Assembly (NCBI GenBank): GCA_001247695.2
Contig: LGRX02027000.1
Location: 16,723 to 80,722, forward strand
Length of the DNA: 64,000 nucleotides
Origin: Cymbomonas tetramitiformis
Lineage: Eukaryota > Chlorophyta > Pyramimonadophyceae > Pyramimonadales > Pyramimonadaceae
Direction: 5' to 3'
In this document: positions 36,215 through 48,722 of the stretch, piece after piece
Numbering within the stretch: the first letter of the stretch is position 1
Layout: each line of letters starts with the position of its first letter
Translations under genes and position numbers: made by a program
Notes under the pieces: generated by a model
The model's input: only the letters and a program-made list of their open reading frames with translations
The model's database searches: none
What the model was told of the DNA's origin: nothing

Positions 36215-39200
36215 ACTCCCTGCAGGGGGGACTTGCCCAAATAACATCGAAGAATCCAGGCGGGTATTGCTTGTAGTCCCATTGCAGGATGTCACACACA
36301 TGAGTGGGTTGCCAGATATGTCCGGAGTCGAGGGTCACCACTGAGGCGGAGGGGAAGCAATTTAGGAATTCCCTCTCTACTGAGCCAGTACCGCTGAAAA
36401 GTACGAGAATCCTGGGCGTGCGGGTTGTTTTTGTCTGTATTGCCAGCAGCTCTGTCACCAGTGCCAACGACCCATCCTCCACGCGCTCCTGGCGTTCCCA
36501 CGGCAGGGGGATATCATCTTCCATCTGTTCGAGCTGGTCCAGTTCATCGCAGGGATTGGTGATGAGGTGGGCCAGTGTCATTCCGGCTTGAGCGGAGTGG
36601 CGGCCACGCTGCTCGCGTCGCCGAGTGGCTTCGTCGCGGACTTGCGCTTCCATGTGCGGTCTCGCTTGCTCGAATTCACGAAGTTGTTGAAGTGGACTTC
36701 CGCGTTCAAGTTTGTCACGCGTCCTCCATTGGTCGTGAGCTTTGGAGTAGCCAGTCCAGCGAACCTTCCACTCTTCCACCTCCTTTCCTCGAACAGACCG
36801 CACGCGACGTGCAAGGATACGCTCAACGTGTGCTTCCTTCTGACCGTCCACTACCACCTCTTCAGGTACTGCTAGGTGATCGCGTGCGGCAAAAGCATCT
36901 TGACCGCTGGTGTACGGTTTGAGGCGATGTTGAGCGAACACGTCGTGAATCCGCCAGTGAGGAGGGAGGCGTAGGCGGTAGGCTACTGGAGCTCCTCTGT
37001 CGGCTTCGGGCATGGTCATCTGTATATCGCTGAAGAAGCGTTCGGTCACAGGAACTGGTCCATGCCAGCGCTTGGTCAGTTTCCTACAGATGGAGCGATC
37101 CATCACCTTCTCCGTAAGGTGTTTCGCCTCTATCCAGACCAGATCTCCAACAGCATACTCCCGCTGCCCGTGTCTGCGATCAAACTGTTCGCGCTGTCGC
37201 TGTTGAGCCAGCTCTAACCGCTGCCTGGCGTCCCGCAGCTGCGACGAAAATTTCACAGCCACTTCGTGTGCGGTGCCTACTCCCCCAGTTCGTCGTCCAG
37301 CGGTGGACTGTGCGGCCTCCAGGAAAAGGTCCAACTGCGACAGCGGCGAGAACCCGAACACCAGTTCAAACGGCGTGAAGCCAGTAGATTCACTCCTGGA
37401 GTCATTGATCGCGAACTCCACGTTAGTGGTGAACAGATCCCAGTCCTCCACATTGGCGTCAACAAAGGACCTGAGCATGTCCTCAATAACCCTGTTGCTG
37501 TGTTCCGCCTGGCCGTCAGACCGAGGGTTGTACGGCGTGGTACGAGCCACTTTCACACCCATCAGTCTCATGAGTTCCTGCCAGAAAGCATCTTGAAACC
37601 GCGGGTCACGATCAGAGACAATCTTCATAGGTGCGCCATGTAAGCGCCACACCGAGTCAAAGTAGATTCTGGCCACCACAGCTGCGGAGCTGTCGCCGAA
37701 GTTCATTGGCACAACGTGGACCATCTTCGTCAGCTTGCAGGTGAAGGCCACGAAAGCATCATTGCCCCTCTCCGATACCGGCAGGCCGGTGACGAAGTCC
37801 ACCGCGACATCCTGCCATGGCCTGTTCGGGATGCTGTGAGGGTTTAGCAACCCATCCGGGTAAGTTCCCCGCGGTCTCACTGATTGGCACACTGCGCAGG
37901 ATGCAACCCAGGTGCCCACATCTTCCGCGGCACCACGCCAATAGAAGCGTCGCAGCACCCTCTCCAGAGTCTTGTCTCGCCCAGTATGGCCTGAGGACAA
38001 TGACTCATGAGCATGGCGAATCACTACTTCTCGAAGTGGAGAGTCCTCCCCCAGCACCAACTGATATCTCCCTGCTGCGGTCCTCCAAACCACTTCACCC
38101 ACCAGCCTGAAGTCCTGTAGGCATTGGTGTGGTGCCGCCTTCACTTTCTCCCGCAGCGAACGAAGTGTCCCCTCTCGGGTGTACTCCGCTTTCAACGCAC
38201 GCAGGAACTTTGAGTCCGACTGCTGGGAGGATGCGTCTCTGAAGGCTGCTGCCTCACCTGTCCTTATCACAGCGGGGGCCGTTCGCGGGTGCCTCACGCG
38301 TGCCGGCTGTGGTTTGGCGGGAGGGGCGTGTACTATCAGAACAGGCCAACGAAGGTCGAAGGCCTTCCCATCTGGGTTCTCGAAGAACTGATTGGGCTCG
38401 CCCTTATCATCGTGAGTAGGGATGACCTCCACGATCTGCATATTGGCCTTTCTGAAAAGTTTGCGCCACGCGGGGAGCTTGGACTGGTGATCTGGTAGAA
38501 CGAAGACTGCTGAGGTGTTTTCTGGGTCTGCCTTCCATTCTGCGATATACTTGTTCAAAATCGCCTCCACCGTAATGTGCTTGGAGTTATATGGAGGGTT
38601 ACACCAAACCCGAAGGCCCCTCCATTTCTCTGAAAGGCAGTCTGTCCAGAATCTATCCGCCTGTCTGTTGCGGCCGCCAAAGTCACAACAGGCGTCCACA
38701 TCGAAGGGTCCAAACTTCTCGGCGTACTTCGAGGAGTACTCTGCTCGGACACGCCAATTCTGTGAGTCTTCGGGGGGAGTCTGCCGTTTTTGCGGGTGAA
38801 GGACCGGGGATGGAGCTGACTGCTGGGGCGCCTGCTGCGGGGATGGTGAGCTCACTGGCACCTTCTCAGTGGGCGCCTCCGATGCGTCAGCTCGTGATGG
38901 CGTTCGCGTCTTCGGTGACGCCAACTGTGGAGGCGCTGGGGTCGTAGGGGCTCTTCCAGCGCGTGACATGCTCCTCGTTATCCTTATCTGAGGTGGAGCT
39001 CTGTCAGGGGGTTGGTGTGGAGCTTCTGTCGGCTTCGCGCTATCAGCTTCAGGCCAATCAGGCATGTCGAAGTCGAGGTGATTCTCCTTCATTCCCTTAT
39101 AGAGCTTCGGATTAACGAGAGCGATGGTCTCCCCCATGTCCATGGCCTGTTCCGCCACGGAGAGGGTCTCCACTGCTGAGAGCCAACAGTCAACCGTCTG

Positions 39201-42200
39201 AGCCCAGTGGGGATGAGCTGCGGGTGGTGAGCTGGAGAAGCATTCAGACTCCAGCGTTGCCAGAGGGTCTTTCGGCAGGTCTGAGGTGGGGTCGATCACT
39301 CCTGCCTCCTTCAACCCCTCGCGAACGTCCTTGTCTTTGAAGTCGGGTCTTCTGGACAGGGCGTCTGGTACCAGCAGCAGCGCTCCCTTGATGTACTCCA
39401 TTCTCGGGACTCCCACCTCCACCAGATCCATGTACCAGCGTGCCTGTCTGCGGCTAAGCTCTCTGCCAGGTTCCATCAGCCATTCAAGGGGGCGGTGATC
39501 ACCCTGGATGCGGAAGTTGGTGAAGATGAGGTAATGCCGCCAGGTGACGGTGGTACAGTGGTGTAGAGCACCTAGCTCACGCTCGCCGGTGTGATAATTC
39601 TGCTCGGCGGCTGAGAACTGGCGGCTCTCGTATGCTATCACGCGCAGCCCAAGACCATCTCCATTGTCTTGCATAAGTACTCCCCCAAGAGCGATGCCGC
39701 TAGCATCCGTCTGCACCACGAAAGGCGCTGTGCCGTCTGCGGCACCCTTAATGTTGGGCAAGGCGAGCACTGGCGCTGATGTGAGGGCCTTCTTCAGCTC
39801 CTCGAAGGCCCACTGCTGCATGGGACCCCACTCCCAGGGTACGTCCGACTTGGTCAACCGGGTGAGGGGCTGAGCGATCTCGGAGAAGCAGTGGATGAAC
39901 CTGCGGTAATACCCCGCTAGGCCCAAGAACTGCCTGACGTGGGTAACCGTCTCCAGCTCGGGCCAGTCCCTCACTGCAGCCACCTTGTCGTGTTGGGGTC
40001 TGCAGCCATCTGCGGAGATACAGTGGCCAAGGAACCGCAAGGATTTCTTCAACAGCTGGCACTTGGACCTCTTGAGGAAGACGCCCTTCTCCCTGCATGT
40101 CAGGAGCAGTTGTTTGACGTGCTCGTAGTGCTCTGCAGCGGTGTTGCTGAAGACGACCACATCATCGATGAAGATCCGGACAAATGGAAGATGGCCCAAG
40201 GCCCGCTGCATCCGTCGCTGGTACTGAGATGGTGAATTCTGCAGCCCCTGCGGCATGACCAACCACTCATATGACCCCATTTGGGTGGTGAAGGCGGTCT
40301 TCTCGACATCCCCTGGTGCCATCGGTACTTGCCAGAAGCCATCCACCGCGTCGAACGAAGAGAAGAACTTCGCACCCTGCATCTCGTCGAACATCATCTG
40401 GATGTCTGGGAGAGGATACTTGTCCTTAACTGTCTGGCGGTTGAGGAGCCGGTAATCGATCACCAGTCGCAGCTCCTTGGGGTTCCCGGGTTTAGGGACC
40501 ATCAAACAGGGAGCTGCATAAGGGCTGGAAGAGGGTCGGATGTAGCCCTTGGACATCAGAGTCTCCACGCGTTCTCGAAGTTGGCGGAGTTCCTCTGCGG
40601 ACTTCTTGTAGATGCGCTGGCAGGGAGGTCCCTTCTTGCTCAGCTCAGGGTCCAGGTTAATGTTGGCTTCATCTTGGGGGTCATGTCTGAGTCCATCGAT
40701 GTTCGGTAGGGCAGTCGTCATCTCCTTCTTGTACTCCTCACCCCAGAAGTCCTGAAACTTGAGGGTCCACTCAGGGCTCACTTCTGCATCTTCAGTATCC
40801 GCAGCGGGTTCGGCGTTCTCAGAGTCGATAGCCGTGGCTGCAAAGGCAGAAGCAGTATCGTCGGGGGACTTCTCGGCCACCATGAGCCAGGCGGGCTGTA
40901 TCTCCGGGTCGTCATTGCCGCGTAGCTTCTGCGTCTCCGCATACACCAGGTACTTCTTCAGCTGGGCAGGGGTCAGGAACACCTCATCCACCAATCCCGC
41001 GCAGGCCGTACCCTTCGGAGACTTGTCCCCAGATGCTTTCCCAGGAGAACAGCCTGTGATGGTGACGCGATCCCCAATCTTGCCACTGCGGGACTTCCTG
41101 AGGAAGGAGACGGAGCCATTCCCTTCATAGCCCAGAGTGACAGGAGAGTGACTGCGCAGCCACCTTCCGCCGAGGATAACATCCACCTGTATGCCCAGTG
41201 GCAGGATCCGGAGGGCAAGGGCGTTCTCCGTGTAGGTGCCCGTGGTGGTGTGCGTGTTAAATTTGGCGTACGCGGTGGCGCCAGTGATCTTCACAGATCC
41301 ATCCGCCAGGGTGACTCGCATCTCGGAGCCGGCTCGTGTTGTGAGGCCACATCGCTTAGCGCTCTGCTCCGAGATGAAGTTGTCAGAGGCCCCCGAGTCA
41401 ATCAACACCTTGACCGTGTGTCCTCTGAGGGTTGCGTAGAATACCAGCAGTAGCGGTCCTTCTTCGTCATGTGCCGCTGCAAGGGTGCCCTCGATGTCGG
41501 TCTTCCACTGAACTCCCCCATCTGTGCGTATGCTTTTGCATTTGAGGTTGGGGAGGAGGTTGTCCGAGGCCTCGCGGCATTCTTCCAACGTTTGCCTACA
41601 CGCGGCGTAGAACTCCTCATCCAGCAAATCAACATCTTCAGGCGGATGACTGACGAGGTTGTCTGCACTCGCCGTCAGCAGGGTGCCCGCTGAGGTGCAT
41701 TCGCTCGAGGTGGGGCTGACATGAGTGGTGTCGCTGGTGGTAGGGCTCACATGGGTGGTGTCACTGGTAGTAGGGCTCACATGTGTAGTGCCACTGGTGG
41801 TAGGGCTAACATGGGTAGTGCCGCTTACTGTGGGGCTCACGTGGGTAGTGCCGCTTGTTGTGGGGCTCACATGGGTAGCGACACTATTGGTGAGACTGCC
41901 ATGGGTGAGAGGATCCTCGTCATGCTGAGGGCTGCCAGCAGGGGAGTCGTGGGCGAGCTGGTGGGAGCTCTGGTGGTCAGTTCTCGTCTGAGGGGTCCCA
42001 GCTGCTGCCATCTGCTGGGTGAAGCAGAGCGAGTTGACCGAGGACTCCTCTTCCATCACCTCAGGGTCTTCAGCGATGGGGTGGCTGTCGAGACAGGGTG
42101 GCGCTTCATCCACTTCATGCGTTTTGACGGTGGTCATCTGCTGGGTGAAGCAAAGCGAACTGGGTGCGGAGGTCTCCTCCGCCTCTGAGCAGTAGGATGA

Positions 42201-43328
42201 ACCTTCGGGGTTTCCTCCCGGAGTGGCCGGCGCGTTATCATGGTGCGAAGATGTAGTCTCTGTTGTGGGCTCGGCCAGCGAGGATGATGGAGGGGATGCT
42301 CCCAAGGGGCTGGGACCCAGCTTCCTCATCTTGTACTGGTGTACTGCGTGCAGACTGCACCAGGCGCCAGGTAAACCCACATCTCCCGCTGTCCCAGGTA
42401 TCGTGCCCACTTCAGTGTCCAGGGTGCAGAGGGATGTCGAAGACCTCGCTGCTGCTCTTCGTGCGCCCTCCTTTTCCCACAGCCTGCTACCTGGGGAAGA
42501 GTCTGGACTCGAAGTGGCGATTGCCTTTTGCTGCTCGGCAGGCGACAGCTCTCTCCAAGCCGCGTAGAGGTCGTGGGAGCTGGTGTTAGAGGATTCGGGG
42601 ACTTGCTGGCGACCGTCGTGTGAAAGGAGGTGCCACAATGCTATGCGCTGATGGCCTTCCTTGCGATCTTGAGGTTCGCGGGCAATGCGTATCCTCTCTG
42701 CCAGCTGGTTGGCGCGGTTCACGCGCTCCTTTGGCGATCGACTCCCAGAGTGTACGCGGCTGCGGACGCGCTCCGACATTTTATCCACCAGGTCCTTGGC
42801 AGCCTCTGGGGACTTGCGCAGAGCTCTGCGGACCTTCTGCATGGCGACTTCGAGGGGGAGGGAGTACAGATCTCTCTTCCAGTGCCACGCAGTTAGCCTT
42901 TTCCGTGGGTCTGCGAGGTTGGACTGATAGATGGGCAGCGGTAGGACAACACGCGGTCGGGGGCGAAGGTCGCGGGGCTCTCCGCGGTTGTTGCCCATAA
43001 TGGGGGGTCTGTGCCGGGGAACTCGCCGTCCCCTCCGACCCTCGATCCTCGCTTGTGTATAAGCGGGGCCGTCATCAAGAGGTAGCGACGGCTCATCGAA
43101 GGGGGTGCTTCCTGCGAGAGGGTGGCTGGACAAGTCATCCCTCGGCGGCGATGGGGCACCAGCTGAGCGGTAGGTGCGTCGCAAGCGGGTCCCAGAGGTG
43201 AAGGCCACACTCTTGGGGTGGGGACGTTGGCCCCAAGGGTCTCTGCGTCCTCGGGCGCGTCGGGGTTCCACTGGTTCTGACCGCTTCTCCAGGGCGGAGA
43301 GGGTCTGATCATCAGGGCAAGACCTCAC
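36215..43328 (-). CDS. pol: retrotransposon Pol polyprotein with embedded Dam-like methyltransferase
   Basis: One open frame of about 2,370 codons. It has a long N-terminal region with a 10-residue TTHVSPTTSG repeat (about 480-540), then aspartic protease VLIDSGASDNF (about 643). RT carries FSSFDAVDGFWQVPM and FIDDVVVF (about 990-1060) and RNase H carries VQTDASGIALGG (about 1200). A Dam-like N6-adenine methyltransferase follows, with VDACCDFGGRNRQADRFW and WCNPPYNSKH (about 1550-1650). Integrase has a HHCC finger (HESLSSGH, CAVC) and DDE (AVDFVTG, VSDRDPRF, GQAEHSN; about 1780-1960), and a chromodomain is at about 2165-2215. A C5 methyltransferase begins at about 2300 (LVLFSGTGSVEREF, IWASPPC). 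The nested element cuts the frame at 36215. The integrase plus chromodomain place it among chromoviruses. Confidence 0.92.
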
Positions 43329-43367
43329 TTCCCCGAAGGGCAGGGTCTGGGGCTGGCCGCCGGCCAG

Positions 43368-46300
43368 TCATTCGTCGCTCTCCACCGGGGGAAGGCCGTC
43401 ACCCTCCACAAGCTCGATGCCCGCAAGGGCCGCCAGGGTCTGGTAGCTCTGCTCGTCCTCACAGGTAGCAAGAGCCAGGACCTCCTCGGAGAACTCTTCT
43501 GGGACGCCATCCACCGAGGAGATGTCCTCCTGCTGCTCGATGGCCCAAACGACGGCGGCTACAAACCCAGGGGAGTTCGCCAGTCGAGCGGGTGCATTGG
43601 CCCTCCACTCCTTGAGCTTAGCCTCGTCCGTGCAGTTACGGACGATGTGCTCCGCAGAGCCGCAGGCGAAGCACCGGCGGACTTTCGGAGCATCGGGGCG
43701 GGAGAGGCCAGGTGGTGGTGGCAAAGGGGTCACTGCCGCGGCAACGGTGGTGGCAGGCCCATTCTCCAGCATGGCAAGAGCTGGGCGGTTCGAAGAGGGG
43801 GTACGCCTGTAGAAGGGGGTGCGAGGTGGTGGGTTAGCGAAGGAAACAGCACGGGGAGGACGGTCTTGAGAGCGCCTCTGAGCCGCCTCCGTGTCAATGT
43901 CACTCTCCACCTCCTCAGCAACTTCCCGAATCTTCAACAAGGCGTTGTGGGTGCCTGGGATGTCGTCAGCGACGGCCTTCCTCTCCCACTCTTCTGGTTT
44001 GGAGACATCCAAGTGGATGGCTCTCAGGCGCCGCATCACCTTGGGTGCATATTTCAGCCCCCGGCGGTACGTAGAGAGCATCGACAAGTTGGTCATCTCC
44101 ACGCAATTTGGGACTCTGCCGGCCAAGAAGTTGACGGAGGCCATGCGGGTCTCCAGTCGCGAGAAATACTCCGCCGCGGTCTCGTTCACCGCTTGCTTCA
44201 GGGCAATGGCCTCGCCGTGTGCGTTCTCCAGGTAGGCCTGCGTCAGAGAGCACACCGCCAGATCGCTGAAGAACACGTCCAGGTCCCCGTAGCGTTGGTG
44301 CCAAGCTTGCTCGGACCCAAAGGTCCCCGCCGCGCGCTCCATCGCTCCAAGAACTTTCTCTGTTGGTCTTGAAGAGTGTACTCCTTGAAGCTCCAAAGAA
44401 GGCTTGACACACTCGCCTGGTACTCTGATACTGATGGCGTACAACTGGGAGTGGTCAGTGCTTCGATCACGATGGCCTCCTGGAATACCTTCCGCACCAT
44501 GTGGGAGTAGTGCTCCAACTGCGTCAGGAGGCCCTCCTTGTCGGCCGATTTTGTGTCGGACGCGGAGCGGGGGAACCTGGTGACGCTCTTGACCAGCTTT
44601 AGCACCATCTCTTTGGTCTTGTGCTCCAGGCGGACCTCGTCTGGAGATGCTCGCAGGTTAGTGCCCTGCGGCAGACGGACGATGCCTGGAACAAAGGGGG
44701 TGGCGCTGGGAGAGAGCACGGGGTTCGCAGCGGCGGCAGAGTGAACGGGGTTCGCGGCAGCGGCCGAGTGAACGGGGTTTGCGGCGGCGGAATGGGGAAA
44801 ACGGGCAGGAGGTGGTGGTCCCGGGGCATGCGCGGGCGGAGGCGCAGGCGCGGGATTTGTGGGGACTGCGGTCGGAGTGGGCGGTAATGTAGGGGCTGAT
44901 GGTGGTGCGGGGAGTGGAAGAGGTGTATGGAAGGGCAGGGGTGTGGATGGTTGTGCGGCCACCACGCTCATGCTCCGGTACCAATCGGAGTTGCTGACCT
45001 CCGACCACGCGGCGAGCCCGTCCTGATCGAAGTTCTGCATCTCCGACTCCCGCGCAGTAGCAGGGATCCACTCCCACACTGGCTGCCCCATGCTGGTAGA
45101 CCGCACATTGGCCGCGGCTGGGTCCCCCATTGCCATATCCATGACCTCGCGGTCGACCATGAGGACCCAGGTCTCCACACGAGGGTTGGTAAGGGGTAGG
45201 GGTGCATGGTGTAGCCGGCCCCCCATGCGCGCATATGCAGTCAGCGGCGCTCCCAGCAGGTGCATGATCCTGAACAAGATGGCGTCGCCCTGCACCCCAG
45301 CCCGGCGGCGTTCGTCCCATGGTAGGGAGACGGTTGCCGCGCCTCGCACCCCAGCTGACTGGTGTACCCACAATGACCCACCATCGTGGGTGACGAAGAG
45401 GGCTCTGACCTCTGGGTACTGAGGGTAGGAGGGCTCTGGTGCGGGATCGTCAGGGGGATCCTGAGGTGGATCACTAGGGGGGCCTGGTGGTGAGTCGCTT
45501 GGACTGGAGTCTCTGGGCTCTGAGTCGGGATTGCCACCGCCGTGCACCACCGTCTCCATCGACTGCCGCCGGCGGGCCACCATCATGTTATGGGGATTTG
45601 GCCGGCCCTGAGTGGGAGGTTCGGCGGGAGCGGTCTCAGCGGCGGTCTGAGGCACTGGAGGGGTTACGCTGGCGACAGCGTCTGACTCGTGTAGATGGTC
45701 CGCCGTCAGGCCCTGTGCGCTGCCCTGAGGGTCGCCTGGTGGGGAGGCTCCTGCCGATGTCGTCGCACCAGGCGGCGCGAGTCCTCTCGAGAGCACCGCG
45801 GAGATGTCCAGGGCCTGTACTGCCGCTAGGACTTCTCTGCGAATGTGTTCACTTCGGCTGCTCGCGTCCGAGTCAGAGCCGGACCTGTGGGCGGCCCTCC
45901 GCCTGCGCTCAGCCCGTGCCTGCGTGCTTCGGCTGCCTCTGGTCCCCGTGCTGGTGCGGCTGATGTCCGTGCCGGAGTCGGGGTCAGAGTGATCAGGTGC
46001 GTGGCTTGGGCCTGGAAGATGCTTGCCATGTGTCGCAGGGCCCGAAGATGCCCTTCGGGAACGCCGACGCCGGCGAGTCTCTGAGGTTGTCGCCACCGCG
46101 GGAAGGTGGCGCACCAAGAGCTGGGTACCGCCCAAGACGTTCTGCTGAACCCCGCTGTCAAGGGGTACCTGCAGAGGGTCCGGCAGGGCCGCGGCGCCGA
46201 TGCTGATGAAGTGCTGCAGCGATGAGGGATCCGCGCCTGAGTCATGAAGCGCGGAGGTGGCTGGTGCCAGCTGATGGGGCTGCTGTGGTCGATGCTGCGG

Positions 46301-46803
46301 CTGTTGTGGCGGCTGCGGTGCTGTTGCTGCTGCTGCTGCTGCTGCTGTTGCTGCTGTAACTGCTGCTGTTGTAACTGCTGCTGCTGTAACTGCTGCTGCA
46401 TCGGTTCCAGTGGCTGCTGCTGAAGCCACTGCTGTTGCTGCTGCTGGTACGCGAGCCACTGCTGCTGCTGCTGTAGCTGTTGTTGGAACGGTGTGGGATA
46501 TGCGCCCACGGGGTGATGGGTTCCCAGTGTGAATGGCACTGGTGATACTCCCCCAGCGAGGGGCGCTGATTGGGGCAATACCCAATTGACGCCGTTCCAT
46601 ACAGCCTGCGCGGGAGTGCCATCCGGCATAGTGTAGGGGCGGGGCACCGCTGTGTAGGGCATGGTGGTGCCTGGATGTGGAATGGGGTGAGCGGAAGCAT
46701 AAGCGGTGGGCGATGGGAAGGTTATGGGAGAGAACAGAGTGTGGTGTAGCTGCTCTGCGCTGACACTCATGCTGGGGAATGCCTCTGATGTCTGCTGTGA
46801 CAT
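43368..46803 (-). pseudogene. gag: retrotransposon Gag, two frame changes
   Basis: I chose the start at MSQQTSEAFPSMSVSAE (46803). A long poly-Gln region is encoded by a CAG-type microsatellite (about 46310-46490). Past it the plausible protein continues in another frame (PQPPQQPQHRPQQPHQL...) for about 640 codons. It contains an Arg/Ser region, a Pro-rich region with NPVHSAAAA repeats and a helical capsid-like part. Near 44345 the frame changes again, into a segment with the CCHC zinc knuckle CFACGSAEHIVRNC (about 43650). It ends 40 bp before pol. Both shifts look like slippage indels, so Gag is probably dead or mis-assembled. Confidence 0.75.
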
Positions 46804-46863
46804 CCTGATTGCTGAGCTGGTTGAGATCAAGGACTGGGTGTGGCAATAGCCACAGGTGAGCAA

Positions 46864-48026
46864 AGTGGTGAGTGCTCGCCTTTTTTATTTAATTGGTCTC
46901 GTCCTCTTCGATGTCGCTCGCTGGAGGCGAAGGGGCGGGACTTCCAGGTGGTGATGGAGGAACCCAATCAGCGCCAAGGAGGACCCAAGGGGGGGCGTTG
47001 ATCACTTGTATTGCCTGGAGATGCCACACGTGGTCGTAATGTACTGGTGGGATAGCCAGCGTGACTATATCCAGGCGCTCAGTTCTCCTCCTCGTCGTCA
47101 GAAGAAGAGGGGGAAGGAGGACCGCTCCAAGGACCGCTCTGCCAGAAGGCGCCTGCTGGTGGGTAGGTGGGGTCTGGGGGGAATACCCACTTGATGGGTC
47201 CTTGTTTCCACCACGCTCTTCTGTATTCTTCTGGCGAAGGGGGTACTGCCATACACCGGCGAACTCAAAAATTCGCCAGGGCTCCGCGACACAGATTTCA
47301 AGTGCCTATGTATGCAGGCAGGGGTCAAGGAACTGCAACCAGAAAGCTCAGCAAGGTCCCAGAAAGCTCAGCAAGGTCCCAGAAGGTAGCCGGACTTCGT
47401 ACACTCCCAAAATATTCCAGCCAGAGGGTAAACCAGAGGTGTCCAGAAACTGTCCAGAAACTGTCCAGAAGCCACTAAAAGCGCTACTTTGAGGGGTTTT
47501 CCCAGCTGCTGGTGGCCGTGAGGGCGGTATTGGGGGGTTCTAGGGTGTCCTATGGGGTCTGGGGAAGGAGTTTTTGGTGGTGGGGGCTACTGTGGAAGGT
47601 TTCGGGGTAGGCTGAAAACGGGCTAAAACGGCTATTTTGGGCTGTTTTTGGCTGTTTTTCGCCTTTTTAAGGCTCTAGAAAGTGGGCTATGAGGTTTTCC
47701 TGGCTACTATAAACCGGGGAAACCCTTTAGGGTGCTCCCTGACGGTTGTTTGTAGCCTGGGGCAGACTTGGAAGTTAAGATCGGAAAACGAATGCTGACT
47801 TTTTTGAGCCTGGTTGGGCCCCCAGTGTTAAGGGGCGAAAATATGAAGTTTTGGAGATGTTTTCCAAAGGATACGGCCGTTGTATACGAAAAAAAATGTA
47901 CTTACGGAGGCTAAAATTGCGCCCAGATAGCCGGAAGTGCAGCTCTCCCCCTGTATTACAACGGAAGTTACAAAAGGCCCGTGGGCGAGTTGCGCAGAGG
48001 CGAAATCGCAGCACGCTGATACCAAA
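46864..48026 (-). other. retrotransposon 5' leader and primer-binding site
   Basis: No convincing gene. Next to the 5' LTR the minus strand reads tttggtatcagcgtgctgcg (48007-48026), a primer-binding site whose tggtatcag start suits a tRNA ending in ctgatacca, probably a Met-type tRNA. The leader holds repeats such as ccagaaagctcagcaaggtc (two copies) and ctgtccagaaa (47440-47470). Minus-strand fragments here are short and unsupported. Confidence 0.7.
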
Positions 48027-48722
48027 TGTGCCAGGGGCACGACGACAGATGCTCGGAGATATGTTTTTGATTGAACGTGCAAAGGTACACAATTCGGATT
48101 TTTATAATATACTGGATCAGGGCCAGATTGAGGTACAAACGATAATTCGGTTCCGAGTTCTGAAGGCTAAACACTTCTCAAGTGCTCTACTTATTCACTC
48201 GTCACTCAGGTTGCAGGGTCAACCACTCGAGAGCCGATGTCACACTTCGGCTCAACGTTCAGTTCCCGATCCGATCTCATTTCTAATTCCGATTCGTCAT
48301 TCTCGATTCAGATGTTATGCCAACAGGCTGACACGATGACTGCCCCACAGTACTGTCATACTACTGTACTGTCATACTGTCATACTGTCATAGCGTCATA
48401 CTGTCATACTGTCATAACCTTAATATCTGATATTCGATTTCATTGTCTTTTCAACCCCGATGCGAATCTGACCATTCTTCGAGGGTCTGACTGAGTTCCA
48501 CGATGACACCCCCCCCACAGTACTGTCATACTACTATAGTGTCATACTGTCATACTGTCATAGTGTCATAGTGTCTGTCATACCATACCCCGGACATCTG
48601 GTATTCATTCTCATCGTGATTTCAAGCCCAATCTCACTGTCATCGTGCCAATCCCAGATTACCCCCGATGACACACATACGGACGCATAGACATATCGGC
48701 TCACGCTGTGCCTCCGGGCACA
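48027..48722 (-). repeat. 5' LTR of the retrotransposon
   Basis: About 696 bp, partner of 30828-31517. TGTGCC/GGCACA ends, TGTCATAC microsatellites at about 48353-48415 and 48530-48590, and target duplication AACTT at 48723-48727. Confidence 0.93.

Larger units (their letters stand above)
30828..48722 (-). mobile_element. Ty3/gypsy chromovirus-type LTR retrotransposon with methyltransferases
   Basis: 17,895 bp including a nested 4.0-kb element. The LTRs (30828-31517 and 48027-48722) start TGTGCC and end GGCACA and are flanked by the 5-bp duplication AACTT (30823-30827 and 48723-48727), proven by the empty site in copy A. Transcription is on the minus strand: 5' LTR on the right, then leader, gag, pol with protease, RT, RNase H, a Dam-like methyltransferase, integrase, chromodomain and C5 methyltransferase, a polypurine tract, and 3' LTR on the left. 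The GC content is far higher than the virus DNA around it. The near-identity of the LTRs (a few substitutions and small indels) implies a recent insertion. Confidence 0.93.

Noticed and set aside
36304..44372. Many plus-strand open frames opposite gag and pol
   Set aside because: They are antisense shadows of GC-rich coding DNA. Composition is Arg/Pro/Ser-rich and no motif is visible.
44243..46846. Gag frame with a poly-Ala stretch from 46846 read as one protein
   Set aside because: The first 150 codons and the Ala run are the wrong frame of a poly-Gln region. The alternative frame starting MSQQTSEAF has more natural composition, so I annotated a frame change.
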